NCBI GenBank assembly: GCA_963675135.1
Contig: OY776122.1
Location: forward strand, 20,338,881-20,402,880
Source of the DNA: Galeopsis tetrahit
Taxonomy: Eukaryota > Streptophyta > Magnoliopsida > Lamiales > Lamiaceae
Reading direction: 5' to 3'
DNA: 64,000 nt
Shown: in pieces, positions 1-11,567 of the stretch
Position numbering within the stretch: the first letter of the stretch is position 1
Layout of the letters: each line of letters begins with the position of its first letter
Translations under genes and position numbers: made by a program
Notes under the pieces: model-generated
What the model saw: the letters and a program-made list of their open reading frames with translations, nothing else
Databases searched by the model: none
Told to the model about the DNA's origin: nothing

Positions 1-316
1 GGCCTCGGGTGCAGAGTTTTTGACGTCGTCGCCCGTAGCCAAACTTGCGCGCATGGTTGTGTGCAGTTTTTACAAAGTTTTCAGATTGTCTTCCGGGTTT
101 GCATCCCTCACTGAATTGGCCATAGAATCAATTGTGTCGAGACGGTTTTTGAATTTGAGGCCTCGGGTGCGGAGTTTTTGACGTCGTCGCCCATAGCCAA
201 ACTTGCGTGCATGGTTGTGTGCCGTTTTTACAAAGTTTTCAGATTGCCTCCTAGGTTTGCATCCCTCACTGAATTGGCCTTAGAATCAATTGTGTCGAGA
301 CGGTTTTTGAATTTGA
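1..316 (+). repeat. A-A neighbour pair (break in A/B alternation)
   Basis: Both monomers (1-158 and 159-316) are 158 bp and carry aaacttgc plus gagacgg, so two A-type monomers sit side by side before the first B monomer at 317. The first has the gtgcagttttt and attgtcttccggg variants, the second has cctcctagg and ggccttagaatc. The same pairing recurs near 5,668-5,985, at an offset of 5,668 bp (36 monomers), so the out-of-register junction has itself been copied. Confidence 0.8.
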
Positions 317-840
317 TGCCTCGGATGCAGAGTTTTTGACGTCGTCGCCCATAGCCAAATTGCGCGCACGCTTATGCGCCGTTTTTACAAAGTTTTCAGA
401 TTGCCTCCCGGGTTTGAATTTCCCACTAAATTGGCCATATAATCAATTGTGTCGAGAAAGTTTTTGAATTTGAGGCCTCAGGTGCGAAGTTTTTGACGTC
501 GTCGCCCTTCGCCAAACTTGCGCGCATGGATGTTTGCCGTTTTTACAAAGTTTTCTGATTGCCTCCTAGGTTTGCATCCCTCACTGAATTGGCCTTAGAA
601 TCAATTGTGTCGAGACGGTTTTTGAATTTGAGGCCTCGGATGCAGAGTTTTTGACGTCGTCGCCCATAGCCAAATTGCGCGCACGCTTATGCACCGTTTT
701 TACAAAGTTTTCAGATTGCCTCCCGGGTTTGAATTTCCCACTAAATTGGCCATATAATCAATTGTGTCGAGAAAGTTTTTGAATTTGAGGCCTCAGGTGC
801 GAAGTTTTTTACGTCGTCGACCATAGCCAAACTTGCGCGC

Positions 841-1744
841 ATGGATGTTTGCCGTTTTTACAAAGTTTTCAAATTGCCTCCTAGGTTTGCATCCCTCACT
901 GAATTGGCCTTAGAATCAATTGTGTCGAGACGGTTTTTGAATTTGAGGCCTCGGGTGCAGAGTTTTTGACGTCGTCGCCCATAGCCAAATTGCGCGCACG
1001 CTTGTGCGCCGTTTTAACAAAGTTTTCAGATTGCCTCCCGGGTTTGCATTTTCCACTGAATTGGCCATAGAATCAATTGTGTCGAGAAAGTTTTTGAATT
1101 TGAGGCCTCGAGTGCGAAGTTTTTGACGTCGTCGCCCATAGCCAAACTTGCGCGCATGGATGTTTGCCGTTTTTACAAAGTTTTCAGATTGCCTCCCAGG
1201 TTTGCATCCCTCACTGAATTGGCCATAGAATCAATTGTGTCGAGACGGTTTTTGAATTTGAGGCCTCGGGTGCAGAGTTTTTGACGTCGTCGCCCATAGC
1301 CAAATTGCGCGCATGCTTGTGCGCCGTTTTTACAAAGTTTTCATATTGTCTTCCGGGTTTGCATCCCTCACTGAATTGGCCATAGAATCAATTGTGTCGA
1401 GACGGTTTTTGAATTTGAGGCTTCGGGTGCGGAGTTTTTGACGTCGTCGCCCATAGCCAAACTTGCGTGCATGGTTGTGTGCCGTTTTTACAAAGTTTTC
1501 AGATTGCTTCGAAGGTTTGCATCCCTTACTGAATTGGACATATAATCAATTGTGTCGAGACGGTTTTTGAATTTGAGGCCTCATGTGCAGAGTTTTTGAC
1601 GTCGTCGCCCATAGACAAATTGCGCGCATGCTTGTGCGCCGTTTTTACAAAGTTTTCAGATTGCCTCCCGGGTTTGCATTTCCCACTGAATTGGCCATAG
1701 AATCAATTGTGTCGAGAAAGTTTTTGAATTTGAGGCCTCGAGTG
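841..1744 (+). repeat. Segment duplicated at 4618-5521 (offset 3,777 bp)
   Basis: This segment matches 4618-5521 with only a handful of substitutions. It includes rare shared markers such as attgcttcgaagg, cccttactgaattggacat and atagacaaattg. The offset is 24 monomers. It is directly followed by a segment that matches elsewhere at a different offset (4,408), so the region is a mosaic of duplicated pieces and not one clean repeat. Confidence 0.8.
1262..1418 (+). repeat. Hybrid monomer, B left half and A right half
   Basis: The left part is B type (aaattgcgcgcatgcttgtgcgcc, giving the 157-bp B length). The right part has the A features gcatccctcactg and gagacgg. The switch lies around attgtcttccggg. 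A copy of the same hybrid is at 5039-5195, at an offset of 3,777 bp. The simplest reading is an exchange between A and B monomers followed by duplication. Confidence 0.75.
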
Positions 1745-2679
1745 TGAAGTTTTTTACGTCGTCGACCATAGCCAAACTTGCGCGCATGGATGTTTGCCGT
1801 TTTACAAAGTTTTCAGATAGCCTCCTAGGTTTGCATCCCTCACTGAATTGGCCTTAGAATCAATTGTGTCGAGACGTTTTTTGAATTTGAGGCCTCGGGT
1901 GCAGAGTTTTTGACGTCGTCGCCCATAGCCAAACTTGCGCGCATGGTTGTGTGCAGTTTTTACAAAGTTTTCAGATTGTCTTCCGGGTTTGCATCCCTCA
2001 CTGAATTGGCCATAGAATCAATTGTATCGAGACGGTTTTTGAATTTGAGGCCTCGGGTGCGGAGTTTTTGACGTCGTCGCCCATAGCCAAACTTGCGTGC
2101 ATTGTTGTGTGCCGTTTTTACAAAGTTTTCAGATTACCTCGAAGGTTTGCATCCCTCACTGAATTGGCCATAGAATCAATTGTGTCGAGACGGTTTTTGA
2201 ATTTGAGGCGTCGGGTGTGGAGTTTTTGACGTCGTCGCCCATAGCCAAATTGCGCGCACGCTTGTGCGCCGTTTTTATAAAGTTTTCAGATTGCCTCCCA
2301 GGTTTGAATTTCCCACTGAATTGGCCATAGAATCAATTGTGTCGAGAAAGTTTTTGAATTTGAGGCCTCAGGTGCGAAGTTTTTGACGTCGTCGCCCTTC
2401 GCCAAACTTGCGCGCATGGATGTTTGCCGTTTTTCAAAGTTTTCTGATTGCCTCCTAGGTTTGCATCCCTCACTGAATTGGCCTTTGAATCAATTGTGTA
2501 GAGACGGTTTTTGAATTTGAGGCCTCGGATGCAGAGTTTTTGACGTCGTCGCCCATAGCCAAATTGCGCGCACGCTTATGCGCCGTTTTTACAAAGTTTT
2601 CAGATTGCCTCCCGGGTTTGAATTTCCCACTAAATTGGCCATATAATCAATTGTGTCGAGAAAGTTTTTGAATTTGAGG
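1744..2679 (+). repeat. Segment duplicated at about 6152-7089 (offset 4,408-4,410 bp)
   Basis: The two segments share rare markers in the same order: a gagtgtgaag start, cgtcgtcgacc, cagatagcc, attacctcgaagg, gcgtcgggtg and cgcccttcgcc. The offset moves from 4,408 to 4,410 because this copy lacks two bases near 2,434 (gtttttcaaag). Homology stops at 2,679, where the next segment begins. Confidence 0.8.
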
Positions 2680-4306
2680 CCTCGGGTGCGGAGTTTTTGA
2701 CGTCGTCGCCCATAGCCAAACTTGCGCGCATGGTTGTGTGCCGTTTTTACAAAGTTTTTAGATTGCCTCGAAGGTTTGCATGCCTCACTGAATTGGTCAT
2801 AGAATCAATTGTGTCGAGACGGTTTTTGAATTTGAGGCCTCGGGTGCGGAGTTTTTGACGTTGTCGCCCATAGCCAAATTGCGCGCATGCTTGTGAGCCG
2901 TTTTTACAAAGTTTTCACATTGCCTCCCAGGTTTGCATTTACCACTGAATTGGCCATAGAATCAATTCTGTCGAGAAAGTTTTTGAATTTGAGGCCTCGG
3001 GTGCGGAGTTTTTGACGTCGTCGCCCATAGCCAAACTTGCGCGCATGGTTGTGTGCCGTTTTTACAAAGTTTTCAGATTGCCTCGAAGGTTTGCATCCCT
3101 CACTGAATTGGACATAGAATCAATTGTGTCGAGACGGTTTTTGAATTTGAGGTCTCGGGTGCAGAGTTTTTGACGTCGTCGCCCATAGCCAAATTGCGCG
3201 CATGCTTCTGCGCCGTTTTTACAAAGTTTTCAGATTGTCTCCCGGGTTTGCATTTCCCACTGAATTGGCCATAGAATCAATTGTGTCGAGAAAGTTTTTG
3301 AATTTGAGGCCTCGGGTGCGGAGTTTTTTACGTCGTCGCCCATAGCCAAACTTGCGCGCATGGTTGTGTTCCGTTTTTACAAAGTTTTCAGATTGCCTCC
3401 CAGGTTTGCATCCTTCACTGAATTGGCCATAGAATCAATTGTGTTGAGACGGTTTTTGAATTTGAGGCCTCGGGTGCAGAGTTTTTGACGTCGTCGCCCA
3501 TAGTCAAATTGCGCGCACGCTTGTGCGCCGTTTTTACAAAGTTTTCAGATTGCCTCTCGGGTTTGCATGTCCAACTAAATTGGCCATAGAATCAATTGTG
3601 TCGACAAATTTTTTGAATTTGAGGCCTCGGGTGCGGAGTTTTTGAAGTCGTTGCCCATAGCCAAACTTGCGCGCATGGTTGTTTGCCGTTTTTACAAAGT
3701 TTTCAAATTGCCTCCCAGGTTTGCATCCCTCACTGAATTGGCCATAGAATCAATTGTGTCGAGACGGTTTTTGAATTTGAGGCCTCGGGTGCAGAGTTTT
3801 TGACGTCGTCGTCCATAGCCAAATTGCGCGCATGCTTGTGCGCCGTTTTTACAAAGTTTTCAGATTGCCTCCCAGGTTTGCATTTCCCACTGAATTGGCC
3901 ATAGAATCAATTGTGTCGAGAAAGTTTTTGAATTTGAGGCCTCGGGTGCGGAGTTTTTGACGTCGTCGCCCATAGCCAAACTTGCGCGCATGGTTGTGTG
4001 CCGTTTTTACAAAGTTTTTAGATTGCCTCCCAGGTTTGCATCCCTCACTGAATTGGCCATAGAATCAATTGTGTCGAGACGGTTTTTGAATTTGAGGCCT
4101 CGGGTGCAGAGTTTTTGACGTCGTCGCCCATAGCCAAATTGCGCGCATGCTTGTGCGCCGTTTTTACAAAGTTTTCAGATTGCCTATCGGGTTTGCATTT
4201 CCTACTGAATTGGCCATATAATCAATTGTGTCGAGAAAGTTTTTGAATTTAAGGCCTCGGGTACGGAGTTTTACGTCGTCGCCCATAGCCAAACTTGCGC
4301 GCATGG
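2665..4306 (+). repeat. 1.64-kb block nearly identical to 34,596-36,237
   Basis: Line-by-line comparison at an offset of 31,931 bp shows four mismatches that I could find (near 3,902, 4,019, 4,117 and 4,186). Shared rare markers are tgcctcactgaattggtcat, gacgttgtcgcc, ttgtgagccg, gcatttaccactg, tcaattctgtcgag, gttgtgttccg, gcatgtccaactaaat, tcgacaaat and ttgaagtcgttgcc. On both sides the sequence switches sharply to domain I variants (gcatggatgtttgcc from 4,302). The block therefore looks like domain III sequence placed inside domain I. Confidence 0.88.
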
Positions 4307-5887
4307 ATGTTTGCCGTTTTTACAAAGTTTTCAGATTGCCTCCTAGGTTTGCATCCCTCACTGAATTGGCCTTAGAATCAATTGTGTCGAGACGGTTTTT
4401 GAATTTGAGGCCTCGGGTGCAGAGTTTTTGACGTCGTCGCCCATAGCCAAATTGCGCGCACGCTTGTGCGCCGTTTTTACAAAGTTTTCAGATTGCCTCC
4501 CGGGTTTGCATTTTCCACTGAATTGGCCATAGAATCAATTGTGTCGAGAAAGTTTTTGAATTTGAGGCCTCGAGTGCGAAGTTTTTGACGTCGTCGCCCA
4601 TTGCCAAACTTGCGCGCATTGATGTTTGCCGTTTTTACAAAGTTTTCAGATTGCCTCCTAGGTTTGCATCCCTCACTGAATTGGCCTTAGAATCAATTGT
4701 GTCGAGACGGTTTTTGAATTTGAGGCCTCGGGTGCAGAGTTTTTGACGTCGTCGCCCATAGCCAAATTGCGCGCACGCTTGTGCGCCGTTTTTACAAAGT
4801 TTTCAGATTGCCTCCCGGGTTTGCATTTTCCACTGAATTGGCCATAGAATCAATTGTGTCGAGAAAGTTTTTGAATTTGAGGCCTCGAGTGCGAAGTTTT
4901 TGACGTCGTCGCCCATAGCCAAACTTGCGCGCATGGATGTTTGCCGTTTTTACAAAGTTTTCAGATTGCCTCCCAGGTTTGCATCCCTCACTGAATTGGC
5001 CATAGAATCAATTGTGTCGAGATGGTTTTTGAATTTGAGGCCTCGGGTGCAGAGTGTTTGACGTCGTCGCCCATAGCCAAATTGCGCGCATGCTTGTGCG
5101 CCGTTTTTACAAAGTTTTCATATTGTCTTCCGGGTTTGCATCCCTCACTGAATTGGCCATAGAATCAATTGTGTCGAGACGGTTTTTGAATTTGAGGCTT
5201 CGGGTGCGGAGTTTTTGACGTCGTCGCCCATAGCCAAACTTGCGTGCATGGTTGTGTGCCGTTTTTACAAAGTTTTCAGATTGCTTCGAAGGTTTGCATC
5301 CCTTACTGAATTGGACATATAATCAATTGTGTCGAGACGGTTTTTGAATTTGAGGCCTCATGTGCAGAGTTTTTGACGTCGTCGCCCATAGACAAATTGC
5401 GCGCATGCTTGTGCGCCGTTTTTACAAAGTTTTCAGATTGCCTCCCGGGTTTGCATTTCCCACTGAATTGGCCATAGAATCAATTGTGTCGAGAAAGTTT
5501 TTGAATTTGAGGCCTCGAGTGCGAAGTTTTTGACGTCGTCGCCCATAGCCAAACTTGCGCGCATGGATGTTTGCCGTTTTTACAAAGTTTTCAGATTGCC
5601 TCCTAGGTTTGCATCCCTCACTGAATTGGACATAGAATCAATTGTGTTGAGACGGTTTTTGAATTTGAGGCCTCGGGTGCAGAGTTTTTGACGTCGTCGC
5701 CCGTAGCCAAACTTGCGCGCATGGTTGTGTGCAGTTTTTACAAAGTTTTCAGATTGTCTTCCGGGTTTGCATCCCTCACTGAATTGGCCATAGAATCAAT
5801 TGTGTCGAGACGGTTTTTGAATTTGAGGCCTCGGGTGCGGAGTTTTTGACGTCGTCGCCCATAGCCAAACTTGCGTGCATGGTTGTG

Positions 5888-8800
5888 TGCCGTTTTTACA
5901 AAGTTTTCAGATTGCCTCCTAGGTTTGCATCCCTCACTGAATTGGCCTTAGAATCAATTGTGTCGAGACGGTTTTTGAATTTGAGGCCTCGGGTGCAGAG
6001 TTTTTGACGTCGTCGCTCATAGCCAAATTGCGCGCATGCTTGTGCGCCGTTTTTACAAAGTTTTCAGATTGCCTCCCGGGTTTGCATTTTCCACTTAATT
6101 GGCCATAGAATCAATTGTGTCGAGAAAGTTTTTGAATTTGAGGCCTCGAGTGTGAAGTTTTTGACGTCGTCGACCATAGCCAAACTTGCGCGCATGGATG
6201 TTTGCCGTTTTACAAAGTTTTCAGATAGCCTCCTAGGTTTGCATCCCTCACTGAATTGGCCTTAGAATCAATTGTGTCGAGACGTTTTTTGAATTTGAGG
6301 CCTCGGGTGCAGAGTTTTTGACGTCGTCGCCCATAGCCAAACTTGCGCGCATGGTTGTGTGCAGTTTTTACAAAGTTTTCAGATTGTCTTCCAGGTTTAC
6401 ATCCCTCACTGAATTGGCCATAGAATCAATTGTATCGAGACGGTTTTTGAATTTGAGGCCTCGGGTGCGGAGTTTTTGACGTCGTCGCCCATAGCCAAAC
6501 TTGCGTGCATTGTTGTGTGCCGTTTTTACAAAGTTTTCAGATTACCTCGAAGGTTTGCATCCCTCACTGAATTGGCCATATAATCAATTGTGTCGAGATG
6601 GTTTTTGAATTTGAGGCGTCGGGTGCGGAGTTTTTGACGTCGTCGCCCATAGCCAAATTGCGCGCACGCTTGTGCGCCGTTTTTATAAAGTTTTCAGATT
6701 GCCTCCCGGGTTTGAATTTCCCACTGAATTGGCCATAGAATCAATTGTGTCGAGAAAGTTTTTGAATTTGAGGCCTCAGGTGCGAAGTTTTTGACGTCGT
6801 CGCCCTTCGCCAAACTTGCGCGCATGGATGTTTGCCGTTTTTACAAAGTTTTCTGATTGCCTCCTAGGTTTGCATCCCTCACTGAATTGGCCTTAGAATC
6901 AATTGTGTCGAGACGGTTTTTGAATTTGAGGCCTCGGATGCAGAGTTTTTGACGTCGTCGCCCATAGCCAAATTGCGCGCACGCTTATGCGCCGTTTTTA
7001 CAAAGTTTTCAGATTGCCTCCCGGGTTTGAATTTCCCACTAAATTGGCCATATAATCAATTGTGTCGAGAAAGTTTTTGAATTTGAGGCCTCAGGTGCGA
7101 AGTTTTTTACGTCGTCGACCATAGCCAAACTTGCGCGCATGGATGTTTGCCGTTTTTACAAAGTTTTCAGATTGCCTCCTAGGTTTGCATCCCTCACTGA
7201 ATTGGCCTTAGAATCAATTGTGTCAAGACGGTTTTTGAATTTGAGGCCTCGGGTGCAGAGTTTTTGACGTCGTCGCCCATAGCCAAATTGCGCACATGCT
7301 TGTGCGCCGTTTTTTCAAAGTTTTCAGATTGCCTCCCGGGTTTGCATTTCCCACTGAATTGGCCATATAATCAATTGTGTCGAGAAAGTTTTTGAATTTG
7401 AGGCGTCGGGTGCGAAGTTTTTGACGTCGTCGCCCATAGCCAAACTTGCGCGCATGGATGTTTGCCGTTTTTACAAAGTTTTCAGATTGCCTCCTAGGTT
7501 TGCATCCCTCACTGAATTGGCCTTAGAATCAATTGTGTCGAGACGGTTTTTGAATTTGAGGCCTCGGGTGCAGAGTTTTTGACGTCGTCGCCCATAGCCA
7601 AATTGCGCGCACGCTTGTGCGCCGTTTTTACAAAGTTTTCAGATTGCCTCCCGGGTTTGCATTTTCCACTGAATTGGCCATAGAATCAATTGTGTCGAGA
7701 AAGTTTTTGAATTTGAGGCCTCGAGTGCGAAGTTTTTGACGTCGTCGCCCATTGCCAAACTTGCGCGCATTGATGTTTGCCGTTTTTACAAAGTTTTCAG
7801 ATTGCCTCCTAGGTTTGCATCCCTCACTGAATTGGCCTTAGAATCAATTGTGTCGAGACGGTTTTTGAATTTGAGGCCTCGAATGCAGAGTTTTTGACGT
7901 CGTCGCCCATAGCCAAACTTGCGCGCATGGTTGTGTGCCGTTTTTACAAAGTTTTCAGATTGCCTCGAAGGTTTGCATCCCTCACTGAATTGGACATAGA
8001 ATCAATTGTGTCGAGATAGTTTTTGAATTTGAGGCCTCGGGTGCAGAGTTTTTGACGTTGTCGCCCATAGCCAAACTTGCGCGCATGGTTGTGTGCAGTT
8101 TTTACAAAGTTTTCAGATTGTCTTCCGGGTTTGCATCCCTCACTGAATTGGCCATAGAATCAATTGTGTCGAGACGATTTTTGAATTTGAGGCCTCGGGG
8201 AAGGAGTTTTTGACGTCGTCGCCCATAGCCAAACTTGCGTGCATGGTTGTGTGCCGTTTTTACAAAGTTTTTAGATTTCCTCGAAGGTTTGCATCCCTCA
8301 CTGAATTGGACATAGAATCAATTGTGTCGAGACGGTTTTTGAATTTGAGGCCTCGGGTGCAGAGTTTTTGACGTCGTCGCCCATAGCCAAATTGCGCGCA
8401 TGCTTGTGCGCCGTTTTTACAAAGTTTTCAGATTGCCTCCCGGGTTTGCATTTCCCACTGAATTGGCCATAGAATCAATTGTGTCGAGAAAGTTTTTGAA
8501 TTTGAGGCCTCGAGTGCGAAGTTTTTGACGTCGTCGCCCATAGCCAAACTTGCGTGCATGGATGCTTGCTGTTTTTACAAAGTTTTCAGATAGCCTCCTA
8601 GGTTTGCATCCCTCACTGAATTGGCCTTAGAATCAATTGTGTCGAGACGTTTTTTGAATTTGAGGCCTCGGGTGCAGAGTTTTTGACGTCGTCGCCCATA
8701 GCCAAACTTGCGCGCATGGTTGTGTGCAGTTTTTACAAAGTTTTCAGATTGTCTTCCGGGTTTACATCCCTCACTGAATTGGCCATAGAATCAATTGTGT

Positions 8801-11567
8801 CGAGAAAATTTTTGAATTTGAGGCCTCGGGTGCGAAGTTTTTTACGTCGTCGCGCATGGATGTTTGCCGTTTTTACAAAGTTTTCAGATTGCCTCCTAGG
8901 TTTGCATCCCTTACTGAATTGGCCTTAGAATCAATTGTGTCGAGACGGTTTTTGAATTTGAGGCCTCGGGTGCAGAGTTTTTGACGTCGTCGCTCATAGC
9001 CAAATTGCGCGCATGCTTGTGCGCCGTTTTTACAAAGTTTTCAGATTGCCTCCCGGGTTTGCATTTCCCACTTAATTGGCCATAGAATCAATTGTGTCGA
9101 GAAAGTTTTTGAATTTGAGGCCTCGAGTGTGAAGTTTTTGACGTCGTCGACCATAGCCAAACTTGCGCGCATGGATGTTTGCCGTTTTACAAAGTTTTCA
9201 GATAGCCTCCTAGGTTTGCATCCCTCACTGAATTGGCCTTAGAATCAATTGTGTCGAGACGTTTTTTGAATTTGAGGCCTCGGGTGCAGAGTTTTTGACG
9301 TCGTCGCCCATAGCCAAACTTGCGCGCATGGTTGTGTGCAGTTTTTACAAAGTTTTCAGATTGTCTTCCGGGTTTACATCCCTCACTGAATTGGCCATAG
9401 AATCAATTGTATCGAGACGGTTTTTGAATTTGAGGCCTCGGGTGCGGAGTTTTTGACGTCGTCGCCCATAGCCAAACTTGCGTGCATTGTTGTGTGCCGT
9501 TTTTACAAAGTTTTCAGATTACCTCGAAGGTTTGCATCCCTCACTGAATTGGCCATAGAATCAATTGTGTCGAGACGGTTTTTGAATTTGAGGCGTCGGG
9601 TGCGGAGTTTTTGACGTCGTCGCCCATAGCCAAATTGCGCGCACGCTTGTGCGCCGTTTTTATAAAGTTTTCAGATTGCCTCCCGGGTTTGAATTTCCCA
9701 CTGAATTGGCCATAGAATCAATTGTGTCGAGAAAGTTTTTGAATTTGAGGCCTCAGGTGCGAAGTTTTTGACGTCGTCGCCCTTCGCCAAACTTGCGCGC
9801 ATGGATGTTTGCCGTTTTTACAAAGTTTTCTGATTGCCTCCTAGGTTTGCATCCCTCACTGAATTGGCCTTAGAATCAATTGTGTCGAGAAGGTTTTTGA
9901 ATTTGAGGCCTCGGATGCAGAGTTTTTGACGTCGTCGCCCATAGCCAAATTGCGCGCACGCTTATGCGCCGTTTTTACAAAGTTTTCAGATTGCCTCCCG
10001 GGTTTGAATTTCCCACTAAATTGGCCATATAATCAATTGTGTCGAGAAAGTTTTTGAATTTGAGGCCTCAGGTGCGAAGTGTTTTACGTCGTCGACCATA
10101 GCCAAACTTGCGCGCATGGATGTTTGCCGTTTTTACAAAGTTTTCAGATTGCCTCCTAGGTTTGCATCCCTCACTGAATTGGCCTTAGAATCAATTGTGT
10201 CAAGACGGTTTTTGAATTTGAGGCCTCGGGTGCAGAGTTTTTGACGTCGTCGCCCATAGCCAAATTGCGCACATGCTTGTGCGCCGTTTTTTCAAAGTTT
10301 TCAGATTGCCTCCCGGGTTTGCATTTCCCACTGAATTGGCCATATAATCAATTGTGTCGAGAAAGTTTTTGAATTTGAGGCGTCGGGTGCGAAGTTTTTG
10401 ACGTCGTCGCCCATAGCCAAACTTGCGCGCATGGATGTTTGCCGTTTTTACAAAGTTTTCAGATTGCCTCCTAGGTTTGCATCCCTCACTGAATTGGCCT
10501 TAGAATCAATTGTGTCGAGACGGTTTTTGAATTTGAGGCCTCGGGTGCAGAGTTTTTGACGTCGTCGCCCATAGCCAAATTGCGCGCACGCTTGTGCGCC
10601 GTTTTTACAAAGTTTTCAGATTGCCTCCCGGGTTTGCATTTTCCACTGAATTGGCCATAGAATCAATTGTGTCGAGAAAGTTTTTGAATTTGAGGCCTCG
10701 AGTGCGAAGTTTTTGACGTCGTCGCCCATTGCCAAACTTGCGCGCATTGATGTTTGCCGTTTTTACAAAGTTTTCAGATTGCCTCCTAGGTTTGCATCCC
10801 TCACTGAATTGGCCTTAGAATCAATTGTGTCGAGACGGTTTTTGAATTTGAGGCCTCGAATGCAGAGTTTTTGACGTCGTCGCCCATAGCCAAACTTGCG
10901 CGCATGGTTGTGTGCCGTTTTTACAAAGTTTTCAGATTGCCTCGAAGGTTTGCATCCCTCACTGAATTGGACATAGAATCAATTGTGTCGAGATAGTTTT
11001 TGAATTTGAGGCCTCGGGTGCAGAGTTTTTGACGTTGTCGCCCATAGCCAAACTTGCGCGCATGGTTGTGTGCAGTTTTTACAAAGTTTTCAGATTGTCT
11101 TCCGGGTTTGCATCCCTCACTGAATTGGCCATAGAATCAATTGTGTCGAGACGATTTTTGAATTTGAGGCCTCGGGGAAGGAGTTTTTGACGTCGTCGCC
11201 CATAGCCAAACTTGCGTGCATGGTTGTGTGCCGTTTTTACAAAGTTTTTAGATTGCCTCGAAGGTTTGCATCCCTCACTGAATTGGACATAGAATCAATT
11301 GTGTCGAGACGGTTTTTGAATTTGAGGCCTCGGGTGCAGAGTTTTTGACGTCGTCGCCCATAGCCAAATTGCGCGCATGCTTGTGCGCCGTTTTTACAAA
11401 GTTTTCAGATTGCCTCCCGGGTTTGCATTACCCACTGAATTGGCCATAGAATCAATTGTGTCGAGAAAGTTTTTGAATTTGAGGCCTCGAGTGCGAAGTT
11501 TTTGACGTCGTCGCCCATAGCCAAACTTGCGCGCATGGATGCTTGCTGTTTTTACAAAGTTTTCAGA
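5888..11567 (+). repeat. Tandem duplication, period 2,977 bp (about 19 monomers)
   Basis: Segment 5,888-8,590 aligns with 8,865-11,567. Shared markers at constant offset include cgctcatagcc (6,014 and 8,991), cacttaattgg, gagtgtgaag, attacctcgaagg (6,541 and 9,518), gacgttgtcg (8,054 and 11,031), ggcctcggggaagg (8,191 and 11,168) and gatgcttgct. The copies differ by scattered substitutions, so the event is older than the 3,300-bp duplication further on. Nineteen is an odd monomer count, which puts the copies out of dimer phase. Confidence 0.85.
8843..8860 (+). other. 18-bp internal deletion in a domain I A monomer
   Basis: The sequence reads cgtcgtcgcgcatgga. The normal monomer has cccatagccaaacttgcg between cgtcgtcg and cgcatgga. 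The loss has cg at both possible junctions, consistent with slippage or short-homology recombination. The corresponding place one period later (about 11,828) is intact, so this is a private change of one copy. Confidence 0.85.

Noticed and set aside
8683..8928. 81-codon open frame across the 18-bp deletion
   Set aside because: The frame spans two ordinary monomers and exists by chance of the deletion. The homologous position one period later has no such frame.
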